Positions 18,606 through 27,390 of a stretch of 46,612 nt of DNA are shown piece after piece. Source of the DNA: an uncultured Brevibacillus sp. (lineage in GTDB: Bacteria > Bacillota > Bacilli > Brevibacillales > Brevibacillaceae). Positions within the stretch are counted from its first letter, which is position 1. Every line of letters starts with the position of its first letter. The notes under the pieces were generated by a model. The model saw nothing but the letters and a program-made list of their open reading frames with translations, had not been told where the DNA came from and made no database searches. The stretch spans positions 1 to 46,612 of the forward strand of contig CAMIVR010000022.1 in the NCBI GenBank assembly GCA_946402065.1. The letters run 5' to 3'. Both the position numbers and the translations under genes were made by a program.

Positions 18606-19988
18606 GTGTCAACTATACAAACAGTCATGATTGTCGATGATGAGCAACAATTGTGCCGAATCATTTCACACAAGCTAAAAAAAGAAGGCTTCCGCACCAT
18701 CCAGGTGCATAATGGTCTCGATGCCTTGCAGATTGTAGAGCGCGAAACAATCGACGTGATGCTGATCGACTACATGCTTCCGGATATGACAGGAATCGAG
18801 CTATTGTGTAAGCTTAAAGGGCAAAAAACGAACATGGTTACCATTATGCTGACCGCGTATGGCAACGTGGAAAACGCCGTACAGGCGATGAAGATGGGCG
18901 CGACCGACTATTTATGCAAGCCGGTGGAGCTGAAAACGCTCGTCGACACCATTCACCAGGCGTGCAGAAGCAGCAGAGCGAATGCACCTGCCCCGTCCAC
19001 GCTGGCCGACATCGTCGTTGCCAGTGACAAAATGAAAGAAGTGATCGACGTCTTGCAGCAGGTGATGGAAACCGATGCCAGTATTTTGCTGTTGGGGGAG
19101 AGCGGCGTCGGAAAAACGGCGCTGGCGAAATGGATTCATCAGCAAAGCAATCGTTCCGGCAAGCCGTTTGTGTCCATCAATTGCGCGGCGATACCGGAGA
19201 CCTTGATGGAAAGCGAGCTGTTTGGCTATCGCAAGGGGGCCTTTACCGGCGCGTCGGAAACACGCGCGGGAAAGTTCGAAATGGCCGACAAAGGCAGCAT
19301 TTTTCTCGATGAGATCGGCGAAATTCCACCTGCCGTGCAAGCCAAGCTGCTGCATGTCATCGAGGAAAAGCGCTTTATGAAGCTCGGCTCGACGACCTAT
19401 CAGACTGCCGATGTAAGAATTCTGGCCGCGACGAACAAGGACATCAGGCAGTTGGTCAGAGACAAAGCGTTCCGTGAAGATTTGTATTACCGCTTGAACG
19501 TAGTGGAGCTGGTGATCCCTTCGCTGCGGGAACGAACAGCGGACATTCCCTTGCTCGTGGAGCATTACCTTCGGAAGCTAAACGAAAAGTATCAAAAAGA
19601 CATTACCATCAGTGCAGAAGCCTGTGAAGCGCTCACCGCTTACCCGTGGCCGGGCAATATTCGCGAGCTGGTGAACGTACTGGAACGGCTGCATATCCTG
19701 AAGCGATCCGGGGCCATCGAGCGCGCCGATCTCGGCCAGCATCTCCACACTGATCAGGGCAGCCGTCTGAAGGAACCGTCTGAGCAGCATCTGTTGACGA
19801 TCATTCCTGACCGGAATGAGGGTCTCCAGGACGCGCTGGAAAAGGTCGAGGGCACCCTGATCCAGCAAGCTCTGGCCCAGACCGGCGGAAACCAGACGAA
19901 AGCCGCGGAGCGACTGGGCATCTCCCGCCACACGTTGATCTATAAGCTGAAAAAGCAAAAAGAGAGCTACAAGGGTGAATCCGTATGA
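18606..19988 (+). CDS. Sigma54-dependent response regulator (AtoC/NtrC-like)
   Basis: About 460 residues. The receiver domain has the phospho-acceptor D55 in [13 protein letters not shown]. The AAA+ domain has Walker [14 protein letters not shown], the sigma54-contact motif GAFTGA, and Walker [12 protein letters not shown]. The Fis-type HTH at the end is [20 protein letters not shown]. The GTG at 18606 is chosen over the ATG at 18588 because the G-run at 18589-18595 is then a properly spaced ribosome binding site, just across the kinase stop. The stop overlaps the lipoprotein start (ATGA at 19985). Its likely target is the sigma54 promoter at 21084, with upstream sites at 20974-21033. Confidence 0.93.
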   Translation: MSTIQTVMIVDDEQQLCRIISHKLKKEGFRTIQVHNGLDALQIVERETIDVMLIDYMLPDMTGIELLCKLKGQKTNMVTIMLTAYGNVENAVQAMKMGATDYLCKPVELKTLVDTIHQACRSSRANAPAPSTLADIVVASDKMKEVIDVLQQVMETDASILLLGESGVGKTALAKWIHQQSNRSGKPFVSINCAAIPETLMESELFGYRKGAFTGASETRAGKFEMADKGSIFLDEIGEIPPAVQAKLLHVIEEKRFMKLGSTTYQTADVRILAATNKDIRQLVRDKAFREDLYYRLNVVELVIPSLRERTADIPLLVEHYLRKLNEKYQKDITISAEACEALTAYPWPGNIRELVNVLERLHILKRSGAIERADLGQHLHTDQGSRLKEPSEQHLLTIIPDRNEGLQDALEKVEGTLIQQALAQTGGNQTKAAERLGISRHTLIYKLKKQKESYKGESV

Positions 19989-20962
19989 GAATTCACCGCA
20001 AGCGTTCCCGTACGCAAGCGTTCATCCGGATCATGCTCGTGGCGGTGTCGTTTACATTGGCCGGCTGCAGCGACGTTGCCACAACGGTCAAAGAAGACGG
20101 GAACAGTGTCGCCATCCGTGATCAGCCGCTCATTACGATCGGTACGAAGTCATTCACGACGGAACAGATCCTCTACGGAAAAATAACCTCGCTATACCTG
20201 CGCAAGCAAGGCTTTCAAGTCAAGGAAATGGTCTTCAAGGACAGCCAGCCGATCCGCAAAGCCCTGGAATCAGGGGCAATCGACCTGTACTGGGAGTACA
20301 CCAACACGGTGCGAAACTTGTATCATCACAAGCCGCCGATTCAGGATGCGGATCAGGCGTATCAAGCGGTAGCGGAGGAAGACAAAAAAACCGGACTGAT
20401 CTGGTTGCAGCCAAGCCCGTTTCTCAGCCCGTGGGTCGTCCTGATGAAAAAAGAGTTGTCCGAGGAGCTGGGAATCCATACGCTCAGTCAGCTCGCGGCG
20501 TATTCCAAGCAGCCGGGCGTCTCGCTAAAAATCGCGTCCTACATTGAATTCATCCAGCGGCAGGATGGCAAGCAGCGGCTGGAAGACGTGTACGGATTGG
20601 CCGTAAAGCAAGACAATTGGTTTCAGATAGAAAACGGACTGGTGTTTCAGGCAGTGAAAGAGTCACACGTCCAGGTGGGCGTCGGCATCGCTTTTGACGG
20701 ACGGATCAAAGAATATAACCTGGTCATGCTCGCAGATGATCTGCATGCCTTTCCACCCTATCAGGCAGCGCCGGTCATCCGGGAAAATTCGCTGACGGCA
20801 CATCCGTCGCTCGAAGTTCTGCTCAACCGCTTGAGCAGCACGATGACGGAGGAAAAATTCTCCGCGCTTACGTATCAGGTCGACGCCTTGCATAAAGACG
20901 TGGCTCAGGTTGCGAACGCATTCCTGGTCGACGAGGGGCTGATCCAGCGCATTGATCAATGA
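19985..20962 (+). CDS. Opu/ProX-type substrate-binding lipoprotein without a transporter
   Basis: 325 residues. A basic start, hydrophobic stretch and lipobox LAGC (Cys about residue 28) mark it as a membrane-anchored lipoprotein. The mature part matches quaternary-amine binding proteins of osmoprotectant ABC systems: TIGTKSFTTEQILYGKI, ALESGAIDLYWEYTNT and SLEVLLNRLSSTMTEEK. No ATPase or permease gene is present. Instead it is translationally coupled (ATGA overlap) to the response regulator, so a sensing role for a betaine- or choline-like ligand is more likely than transport. The gene ends in front of the regulatory region for the symporter gene. Confidence 0.88.
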   Translation: MRIHRKRSRTQAFIRIMLVAVSFTLAGCSDVATTVKEDGNSVAIRDQPLITIGTKSFTTEQILYGKITSLYLRKQGFQVKEMVFKDSQPIRKALESGAIDLYWEYTNTVRNLYHHKPPIQDADQAYQAVAEEDKKTGLIWLQPSPFLSPWVVLMKKELSEELGIHTLSQLAAYSKQPGVSLKIASYIEFIQRQDGKQRLEDVYGLAVKQDNWFQIENGLVFQAVKESHVQVGVGIAFDGRIKEYNLVMLADDLHAFPPYQAAPVIRENSLTAHPSLEVLLNRLSSTMTEEKFSALTYQVDALHKDVAQVANAFLVDEGLIQRIDQ

Positions 20963-20973
20963 TGCACGAACCT

Positions 20974-21033
20974 GTGGGAAAATTCTACAGCTTGTAGAAA
21001 TTTCCCACTTTTTTGTGTGAAAATTTTCTACAC
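20974..21033. promoter_or_regulatory. Three-copy upstream activator motif, partly doubling as a terminator
   Basis: GTGGGAAAATTCTACA (20974-20989), its inverted near-copy TGTAGAAATTTCCCAC (20993-21008) and GTGTGAAAATTTTCTACAC (21015-21033) share one motif. The first two form a 16-bp stem with one mismatch followed by TTTTTT, so they can also end the lipoprotein transcript. They lie about 80-140 bp upstream of the start predicted from the sigma54 promoter at 21084, the normal range for NtrC-type activator sites. Confidence 0.65.
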
Positions 21034-21083
21034 TGCGACTTGTGTCCATCCGGTTTTTTAGGAAAACGTTGGCTGATTGCGAT

Positions 21084-21099
21084 TGGTATTGAAATTGCT
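21084..21099 (+). promoter_or_regulatory. Sigma54 promoter of the symporter-deacylase unit
   Basis: TGGTATTGAAATTGCT fits the -24/-12 consensus TGGCACG-N4-TTGCW with GG and GC at the required spacing. It leaves a leader of about 245 bases before the symporter ATG. Confidence 0.72.
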
Positions 21100-21355
21100 T
21101 ACGTTTACTCTTATACACGGGCATATTTCCCTGCTGGAATGAACACCTTGGAAAAGGAGGAGTGTTCCTATCGACCGATGATCCGCATTGTTACTTTGTC
21201 ATGAGTTATCTGCCTTGCACCCGGGAACTTCCTGAACGAAATCGCAAAACAGGAACCACAGGCATTTATCTAATTATTCGGAATTTATTGTTTTTTAAAA
21301 TCTAGCAGCGTACTGAAGGAAGAATCACAACGTAAAGGTAAAGGGGAGTAAGACG

Positions 21356-22780
21356 ATGTTCACTATTAGTGCTGTAGACTGGATTGTGATTGCAGCGTAT
21401 ATGCTGGGGATGGTCGCAATTGGCGTTTTTTCCGGAAAAAAACTGAAGGGCTATGAAGATCATATTTTGTCGGGCAGGCAAGTCCCCACTCATTACTTGG
21501 CCCCAGGATTGCTTACGACGCAAATCGGCGCCGGCTCCATCATCGGCTTTGTCGGACTGAGTTATTCGATCGGTTATTCAGGTGGCTGGTGGATCATCTC
21601 GAACATCGTTACCTTTATCGTTCTCGGCTTGATCGGTGCAAAGCCTTTACGGGAAGCCATCGGCAGCAAAACGCTGCCGGAATGGTTTGGCAATCGTTAC
21701 AACGACCAAAGCAGGCTGTTCACGTCTGTAACGATCGCCATCGCCGAACTGGCATTCACTGCCGCCCAAATCGTCGGTGGAGGCCTGCTGTTCGCTACCT
21801 TGCTGGGATGGGATCCGAAAATCGGCATATTGGTCTTCTCCGTTATCAATGTAGCCTATACGGTGCTTGGCGGCTTATGGGCCGTATTCATTACGGATTT
21901 CGTTCAGATGTTTGTCATGTTTGCAGGTGTCACCGCGCTGATCGCAGTCGGTATCATGGATACAGGGGGACTTACCAATCTGATCAACGTCTCTCCGGAC
22001 GGTTACTTCAATCTGTTAAAGGACGGTCAAATATCGACGGTAATTGCCCAGATTCTTTATGCGATTCCGGCGATCTTCTGCTCGTTTGACATTATCCAAA
22101 AAATCATGAGTGCGAAAAGCCCTCAGGTTGCGCGCAATTCGTGCTACTGGGCTGCGCTAGGCGTCGTCTTCTTCGCTGTAACCATGCCGCTCATCGGGAT
22201 TATCGGTTATCAAATCCTCGGGCCGAACGTCGACAATCCGGAAATGATTACACCGCTGCTCATCGGAACGATTCTCCCGATCGGATTGAAAGGGCTGGCC
22301 ATTTCAGCGGTTTTGGCTACGCTGATGTCATCGTCGTCGGCATGCTTGATCGCGGCATCTTCGGTTATCACGAATGATATCTTCAAGTACTTTGTAAATT
22401 TTGAAAAATACGATCAAAAACGCAAACTCAATATCAACATTTGGCTGACGTTAATTCTCGGTGTTGTCTGCTGGGCCATCGCTTCGTTCTACGACAAAGC
22501 GATGGGCAACATGGAGTTGGCCTGGACTGCCCTCTCGTGCGGAGCCTTTATCCCGTTAATGGCCGGATTGCTGTGGAAAAAGGCGAGTGCCACCGGAGCC
22601 ATTGCCAGCATGCTAACAGGCGCAGTCACTGGCTTTGTCTGGCTCTTTAATGGCAACCCGCTCGGCTGGAGACCGATCATTCCGGCCTATATTGTCGGGA
22701 TTATTGTCATCGTAGCCCTTTCCCTCATCTTCCCGAGCAAAAAAACACAGGCAACCGCAACAGCAAGTGAGGCCGTCTAA
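21356..22780 (+). CDS. Sodium:solute symporter (SSS family)
   Basis: 474-residue membrane protein with about 13 helices. The N-terminus VDWIVIAAYMLGMVAIGVF, the gating stretch QIGAGSIIGFVGLSY and the sodium-site helix SAVLATLMSSSSACLIAAS are characteristic of the SSS (PutP/PanF-like) family, which takes up amino acids, betaines, vitamins or sugars with Na+. The start follows AAGGGGAG. It is preceded by a sigma54 promoter and followed 41 bp later by a deacylase gene, so the imported solute is probably an N-acylated or amide compound hydrolysed inside the cell. Regulation by the HK-RR-SBP operon upstream is strongly suggested by layout. Confidence 0.9.
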   Translation: MFTISAVDWIVIAAYMLGMVAIGVFSGKKLKGYEDHILSGRQVPTHYLAPGLLTTQIGAGSIIGFVGLSYSIGYSGGWWIISNIVTFIVLGLIGAKPLREAIGSKTLPEWFGNRYNDQSRLFTSVTIAIAELAFTAAQIVGGGLLFATLLGWDPKIGILVFSVINVAYTVLGGLWAVFITDFVQMFVMFAGVTALIAVGIMDTGGLTNLINVSPDGYFNLLKDGQISTVIAQILYAIPAIFCSFDIIQKIMSAKSPQVARNSCYWAALGVVFFAVTMPLIGIIGYQILGPNVDNPEMITPLLIGTILPIGLKGLAISAVLATLMSSSSACLIAASSVITNDIFKYFVNFEKYDQKRKLNINIWLTLILGVVCWAIASFYDKAMGNMELAWTALSCGAFIPLMAGLLWKKASATGAIASMLTGAVTGFVWLFNGNPLGWRPIIPAYIVGIIVIVALSLIFPSKKTQATATASEAV

Positions 22781-22821
22781 CCAATACAGAGAAATCCGAA
22801 CAGATAGAGGAGTGGAGAAGC

Positions 22822-23793
22822 ATGTCCGGTGAACGCAGGGAAGGAAATAGCGTCTCGACACGCTTGCTGAAATTCCGTTCTCCCGTCCTGGCAGGATGGG
22901 AATGGACGGTTCATGACATCGCTGCACAAGAGCCTGGGCCGCATCTTTGCATCATGGCGGGCATTCACGTCAACGAGGTTGCCGGGATCGAAGCGACCTT
23001 TCAACTCGTGGAACGGTTTCAAAACGAGCTTCGCCGCGGTACCGTCTCGATCATGCCGGTGGCAAACCTGCCGGCACTGCCGTACCGGTCACAGCACGTC
23101 TGTCCAATCGATGACAAGAACATCAACTTCAGCTTTCCCGGCGCCAGTGACGGTACATTCAGCGAAGCGCTCGCCGACGCTCTGCTCAACGAGTGGGCAG
23201 CCGACGCAGACTGCCTGATCGATCTTCACGGCGGCGACCTGTGTGAGAATGTCGCACGCTTTACTGTCGCACCGATGATCGGCGATCCCGCGTTCGACGA
23301 TGTGAATTTCGCATTGGCCGCTGCGTTTGAACCGGAAATAATCGTCAAGCTGCAACCGGATCAACTGAACAAGCCGGGACGAAGCTGCAGCGGACGGGCC
23401 AGACAGCGAAAGCACGCAGCGTTCGCCGAAGCCGGAGCAAACGGCCTGATCGACGAGCGGAGCGTGCGCTTCCATCGCGACGGTGTCCTGCGTGTGGCCG
23501 GGCTGCTCGGAATGATTGAGACAGAAAAGGCGACACCTGAACACGAGCCATTCGTGGCCAACGAATACCACTGGGTGCAGGCTGAAGTCGATGGCTGGTG
23601 CAGTTATTCTGTCGAGCCCGGAGAGAGCGTCGTCAGCGGTCAGGTAATCGCTGCGATCTCCGACTACTCGGGGAACATCCTGCGCAGGGTCGCAGCTCCC
23701 GCAGATGGACGTGTGCTCTGGCGCTGCACGCATGCGGTTGTCGAAGCGACGACGGATCTGTTCGGGGTAGCGAGCGCGGGTAAGCAGTCATAA
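22822..23793 (+). CDS. Succinylglutamate desuccinylase/aspartoacylase-family deacylase
   Basis: 323-residue zinc hydrolase of the M14-like AstE/AspA family. The metal site is visible as GIHVNEVAGI (His and Glu) and DLHGGD (third ligand region), and the C-terminal beta domain (VEPGESVVSGQVIAAI, then APADGRVLW) is normal for the group. Such enzymes remove acyl groups from amino acids, for example N-acetyl-aspartate, succinyl-glutamate or the acetyl-diaminobutyrate of ectoine breakdown. GGAG precedes the ATG. It probably shares the symporter transcript. Substrate is open; an osmolyte derivative would fit the betaine-type binding protein in the regulating operon. Confidence 0.85.
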   Translation: MSGERREGNSVSTRLLKFRSPVLAGWEWTVHDIAAQEPGPHLCIMAGIHVNEVAGIEATFQLVERFQNELRRGTVSIMPVANLPALPYRSQHVCPIDDKNINFSFPGASDGTFSEALADALLNEWAADADCLIDLHGGDLCENVARFTVAPMIGDPAFDDVNFALAAAFEPEIIVKLQPDQLNKPGRSCSGRARQRKHAAFAEAGANGLIDERSVRFHRDGVLRVAGLLGMIETEKATPEHEPFVANEYHWVQAEVDGWCSYSVEPGESVVSGQVIAAISDYSGNILRRVAAPADGRVLWRCTHAVVEATTDLFGVASAGKQS

Positions 23794-23815
23794 AAGCATA
23801 GAGCATCTGCCACGA

Positions 23816-23911
23816 TTCAAGGAGAGGAAGCATACGGCAAGCCGATCAACGGAATGGGCCCAAAATATACCTTGCAAGCCGTGGTTCATGAACAAGCTGT
23901 TGTAAGAGACC
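23816..23911 (+). other. Possible gene remnant
   Basis: One frame reads IQGEEAYGKPINGMGPKYTL then QAVVHEQAVVRDR and a stop at 23911, preceded by AAGGAGAGG inside the frame. It has protein-like composition but no start and no recognised family, so it may be the tail of a deleted gene. Low confidence. Confidence 0.25.
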
Positions 23912-23929
23912 GCTGACTATCAATTGTAA

Positions 23930-23953
23930 AGGCCATCCCGACAAGGATGGCCT
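23930..23953 (+). terminator. Hairpin after the deacylase gene
   Basis: AGGCCATCC (23930-23938) pairs with GGATGGCCT (23945-23953); a T-run is lacking, so termination is probable only from position. Confidence 0.45.
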
Positions 23954-24064
23954 AAATCATGTGCCGATATGGACGTTGCAGCGAACTGTATCATGATTCA
24001 AATTGATTGGGGCGGGGGGCACTGCACATCCAATACGTGCAAGAGGTACGCGTTCGATTTTTCG

Positions 24065-24553
24065 CTAGAAAGTGTAGTCTTCTTTCTTTTTCTTAAGCGA
24101 GAGCAGATAGCCGCCGATGGCCAGGAAAACCACGCCCAGGATGCCGCCAATCTGGGTGGAAAGAATGTTGGCTGCCAGGAAAATGCAGGCAACGGCCGTC
24201 AGGATAGCGACCGGGATGAGCAGGCCCTTTTTCCTGCCTCCGAACACATACAATTCCATCAAGCCTGCTACCGGTCCAAACAGTAAAAGGGGCCAGGTGT
24301 AGCTCATGTCACCGTCGAAAAAAAGCTGGCTGAAAAAAAACAACGGTGCGTACACAAGCAGGATTCCCCCTGGAACAAGAACCCCTGCCCGCAAGTTGCT
24401 CGGCTTCATGAAAAAGAACAGATGAAAACCGATTCCGGGAATCAAGAGGAAGGCGGGCCACAGCACGTCAATTCCTAGAGGAGTTCCGGTATAGGTAGCC
24501 AGTGCGAACAATGCTCCGATTACGATAAAAATATAACCAGTCAGTCGAATCAT
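24065..24553 (-). CDS. Hypothetical membrane protein
   Basis: 162 residues with five or six hydrophobic helices, beginning MIRLTGYIFIVIGALFALAT and including the pairs LWPAFLLIPGIGFHLFFF and VLVPGGILLVYAPLFFFSQL. A short basic then acidic tail (SLKKKKEDYTF) faces the cytoplasm by the positive-inside rule. I do not recognise a functional family; similar proteins in Bacillaceae are annotated only as membrane proteins. AAGGAG precedes the ATG at 24553. It is transcribed away from the SDR gene, and the 265-bp divergent gap carries the inverted repeat at 24751-24773. Confidence 0.78.
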   Translation of the reverse strand: MIRLTGYIFIVIGALFALATYTGTPLGIDVLWPAFLLIPGIGFHLFFFMKPSNLRAGVLVPGGILLVYAPLFFFSQLFFDGDMSYTWPLLLFGPVAGLMELYVFGGRKKGLLIPVAILTAVACIFLAANILSTQIGGILGVVFLAIGGYLLSLKKKKEDYTF

Positions 24554-24750
24554 TTCGTACGTAATCTCCTTTCAATCGAACAGTAAACGACCATACATCA
24601 TTACTGTACCATAACTGGCTGGATGGAACATCCAACTTGAGATTGAGTTGGAGCATGTGGTACACAAATTTTCGTATAAGTGAAAACGATTGTGAAAGAG
24701 CACGCAGTACGGTAAAACAGGGGATAAAAAACTGCACCTGCATTTGTTTT

Positions 24751-24773
24751 TATATGACGTGCTTTGTCATATA
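24751..24773. promoter_or_regulatory. Inverted repeat in the divergent gap before the SDR gene
   Basis: TATATGAC (24751-24758) and GTCATATA (24766-24773) form a perfect 8-bp dyad with a 7-base centre, a shape common for MarR- or TetR-type operators. The regulator is unknown; the half-site TGAC also occurs in the TetR operators at 25897-25927. Confidence 0.5.
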
Positions 24774-24818
24774 TGCACGCTATAGTGAAAGAATCTTCCA
24801 TGAAAGGAGCAAGTGAAT

Positions 24819-25730
24819 ATGAAACCGCTAGATGGAAAAGTGGCTTTGGTGGCAGGGGCAACACGCGGAGCCGGTCGGGGAATCGCTATCGAATTAGGAG
24901 CGGCTGGAGCGACCGTATACGTAACCGGGCGCACGACACGCACACAGCGTTCCGAGTACAATCGTCCGGAAACCATTGAGGAAACCGCCGAACTGGTCAA
25001 CCAGGCAGGAGGCAGGGGCATTGCAGTTCAAGTCGATCACCTCGACCCCAAGCAGGTACAAGCTCTGGTTGCACGGATTGAGAAGGAACAAGGACGACTC
25101 GACATCCTCGTCAACGACGTGTGGGGAGGCGAGAACATGATCCAGTGGAATGTACCAGTATGGGAGCATTCGCTGGACGGCGGGCTTCGCATGCTGAGGC
25201 TTGCGATTGACACACATATCATTACAAGCCATTTTGCACTCCCCCTGTTAATCCGCAACGAGAACGGGCTGGTCGTTGAAATTACGGACGGTACGGCTGC
25301 ATACAACGAAAACAATTACCGGCTATCGCTGTTCTACGATCTTGCCAAGACGTCGGTCATTCGCATGGCGAAATCGCTGGCGCATGAGCTTTTGCCGCAC
25401 AAATGCACCGCAGTGGCAGTGACGCCGGGCTGGATGCGCTCTGAAATCATGCTGGACATCTATGGAGTTACGGAAGAAAACTGGCATGACGCCACAAAGA
25501 AAGAACCACACTTCATCATCTCGGAGACGCCGCGCTATGTTGGACGTGCTGTCGCCGCTCTGGCAGGAGACCCGCAAGCCGCTCGCTGGAACGGGCAATC
25601 CGTGTCTAGCGGCAAGCTCGCGCAAGTGTATGGCTTCTATGACCTTGACGGCTCGCAACCGGATGCCTGGAGATACATCGAAGAAGTGCAGGATGCCGGC
25701 AAACCGGCGAATCCTGCCGGGTACCGTTGA
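24819..25730 (+). CDS. Short-chain dehydrogenase/reductase (SDR)
   Basis: 303 residues from the ATG at 24819, nine bases after AAAGGAG. The Rossmann glycine motif GATRGAGRGIA follows LDGKVALVAG, with TGRTTR as cofactor-specificity loop and DILVNDVWGG as the NDxx-type strand. The catalytic Tyr and Lys lie in SLFYDLAKTSVIRMAK. The usual catalytic Ser position reads EITDGTA, so Ser may be replaced by Thr. This long SDR type with a C-terminal extension (YGFYDLDGSQPDAW) recurs in Firmicutes and actinomycetes next to TetR genes. Substrate unknown. A terminator follows at 25828. The neighbouring TetR gene may regulate it. Confidence 0.88.
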   Translation: MKPLDGKVALVAGATRGAGRGIAIELGAAGATVYVTGRTTRTQRSEYNRPETIEETAELVNQAGGRGIAVQVDHLDPKQVQALVARIEKEQGRLDILVNDVWGGENMIQWNVPVWEHSLDGGLRMLRLAIDTHIITSHFALPLLIRNENGLVVEITDGTAAYNENNYRLSLFYDLAKTSVIRMAKSLAHELLPHKCTAVAVTPGWMRSEIMLDIYGVTEENWHDATKKEPHFIISETPRYVGRAVAALAGDPQAARWNGQSVSSGKLAQVYGFYDLDGSQPDAWRYIEEVQDAGKPANPAGYR

Positions 25731-25827
25731 ACGCAGACCTGTAACCCGGAAGGAAACGATAGTAAAATATACAGCGACAGTCAAGGACTGTATGATCAGA
25801 ATGATATCGCCAGCAATCTAAATAGCA

Positions 25828-25863
25828 GGCAGGAGTGCAGGTTACTGTCACTCCTGCCTTTTT
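25828..25863 (+). terminator. Intrinsic terminator after the SDR gene
   Basis: GGCAGGAGTG (25828-25837) pairs with CACTCCTGCC (25849-25858), followed by TTTTT. Confidence 0.88.
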
Positions 25864-25896
25864 GCTGTTTGACTTTTTCATCATTACAGGAGTAAA

Positions 25897-25927
25897 ATGA
25901 CCTTGGTCATAAAATGACCGAGGTCAT
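25897..25927. promoter_or_regulatory. Duplicated TetR-type operator
   Basis: ATGACC-TT-GGTCAT (25897-25910) and ATGACC-GA-GGTCAT (25914-25927) are two perfect 6-bp-arm palindromes with centres 17 bp apart, ending just before the ribosome binding site of the TetR gene. Confidence 0.85.
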
Positions 25928-25943
25928 TTTTGGGAGGTTTTAT

Positions 25944-26528
25944 ATGACGAAAGCCAATCGAAAAAGAGAATTAAAAGAACAAATCTACATGAAAGCGATG
26001 CAGTTATTTACAGAAAAGGGTTATGAACAGGTGACCGTTCAAGAAATTGCGGATGCGTGTGACATCGCAAAAGGAACCTTTTTTAATTATTTTGCCAAAA
26101 AAGATGAAATCTTGTTGTACTTAGGCGTATCGCAATTTGATTATTTTGTCAGCCACCTCGTTGAGCTCGAAAGCCATACATCGCTAAAGGAACAAATTGA
26201 ACGCAGTTTAGGGAATTTGTTACAACGCTTCCTAGATCATGGTGAGATTATGAAACTTGCTGTGTTGGAGCTAATTAAATCAGAATATCTCATTCAAACT
26301 GAATCGAAAAGAATCGTTCAATTTCAAAACCACTTGATCGACATGATAAAAAAAGCAATCAATAATGGAACGTTCCATAGCAAATGGGACGCTGAGCTGA
26401 TTGCTTCAACCATTACGGGTATTTACTTTCACACATTAATGACGGCAATTATGCAACAGGGCGTCAATCCAAGAGAGCTTTTCCAACAACGTTTAACCGT
26501 CGTGTGGGAAGGTATTTGCCAAAGATAG
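25944..26528 (+). CDS. TetR/AcrR-family transcriptional regulator
   Basis: 194 residues from the ATG at 25944, seven bases after GGGAGG; the frame also opens at 25914, but that start lies inside the operator. The N-terminal HTH is MQLFTEKGYEQVTVQEIADA then DIAKGTFFNYFAKKDEIL, the TetR signature. The C-terminal ligand domain is mostly helical. Its base composition is clearly more AT-rich than the flanking genes, which suggests later acquisition. Autoregulation through the paired ATGACC-GGTCAT sites is very likely. Its target may be the SDR gene upstream, but no such site lies in front of that gene, so a lost neighbour downstream is also possible. Confidence 0.92.
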   Translation: MTKANRKRELKEQIYMKAMQLFTEKGYEQVTVQEIADACDIAKGTFFNYFAKKDEILLYLGVSQFDYFVSHLVELESHTSLKEQIERSLGNLLQRFLDHGEIMKLAVLELIKSEYLIQTESKRIVQFQNHLIDMIKKAINNGTFHSKWDAELIASTITGIYFHTLMTAIMQQGVNPRELFQQRLTVVWEGICQR

Positions 26529-26939
26529 CGAGGTTTTCAATTCGACCGGGTGATATTCAATGGTGTGAAGTTCACCGGAAGGTTTGTCGGCTGCGACTTC
26601 GGGAATAACAGCGAATCGCTGCCCGGAAAGGCGCTTGATTGCGATTTCTCGCAGGCAAAGGCGTGTGACTCACGGGTCTACGAGTGTGATCCGGAGCGAA
26701 TTGTGTTTCCGGTTTGGCCTCGTTTCTCAATTGTCAATCCCTATCTTGCGAGAGATTATGTGCAGTCGCAGGCGTGGCCGTCCAACATGGGAATCCGGAT
26801 GGACGTCTACACGAATAATTCCCCCCGATGCAACGCGATCTTTGGGGATGCTGCTGTTTTTGCAAAAGAATACAAGGTCGATCAGAGCGATTTGAGGGCG
26901 CTATTGGAAATGATACCGGGTATCGTCATTGTCGATTGA
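26529..26939 (+). pseudogene. N-terminally truncated pentapeptide-like protein
   Basis: The frame is open from just after the TetR stop: FDRVIFNGVKFTGRFVGCDFG, shortly followed by LDCDFSQAKACDSRVYECD and VFPVWPRFSIVNP. These are degenerate five-residue repeats (A/C-D/N-F-x-x) that look like the middle of a longer protein. The last 50 residues (AVFAKEYKVDQSDLRALLEM) form a helical end. GTG at 26550 has no ribosome binding site. It is probably the tail of a gene whose front was deleted when it was joined behind the TetR gene. Confidence 0.5.
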
Positions 26940-27160
26940 GCGGGTCGGAGTTGAGTACCCATTTTCATCCCGATTTCTTCTCAGCGATACATTCCCTCAA
27001 CTCCATTTGAATCGAATAAGCCAATGTTGCATACATACGAAATATTTCATCGTTTGCCTGATCATCTATATGCGTGTTGAGGGGGAGTAGCTTTCGTTCA
27101 TTTCTGGGATGTCTCTTAAATGGCAAAATAGAACATAAATCGGTGAGGAGGGAACATCAG

Positions 27161-27355
27161 ATGTTAACTGAACAACAAAAACGACACCTGCAAACTATCG
27201 CCGTATTCCTCCATGAGATGTATATGAACTGCTATTGCAACGTTTATTATGAGAGATGGCATAGAGGTCTGCGATTCAAGCCTGTTTTTCATGAAAATGG
27301 AAAGATACATGTTGACAAAGGGGAATCCGCTTCGTATAATACAATTAACAAATCG
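27161..27355 (+). other. Possible short or truncated ORF
   Basis: A strong site, GAGGAGGG, lies nine bases before the ATG at 27161 and begins MLTEQQKRHLQTIAVFLHEM, then YYERWHRGLRFKPVFHENG. The frame continues to 27526 but only by overlapping the promoter and first 45 codons of nrtR, so the real coding part, if any, is the first 50-60 codons. No family is recognised. It may be a truncated gene. Confidence 0.35.
27312..27340 (+). promoter_or_regulatory. Consensus SigA promoter of nrtR
   Basis: TTGACA (27312-27317), 17-base spacer, TATAAT (27335-27340): a perfect match to consensus, immediately followed by the operator at 27341. Confidence 0.9.
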
Positions 27356-27363
27356 TTAATTGT
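27341..27363. promoter_or_regulatory. Candidate NrtR operator upstream of nrtR
   Basis: ACAATTAAC (27341-27349) and GTTAATTGT (27355-27363) form a perfect 9-bp inverted repeat with a 5-base centre, directly at the start of transcription. The half-site TTAACAAAT recurs before the nicotinamidase gene. Confidence 0.75.
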
Positions 27364-27390
27364 TAAATATAAAGAGAGCAGGATGCAACC

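Noticed and set aside
19985..20962. Binding protein as part of a complete osmoprotectant ABC importer
   Set aside because: No ATPase or permease gene is adjacent; coupling is to the response regulator instead.
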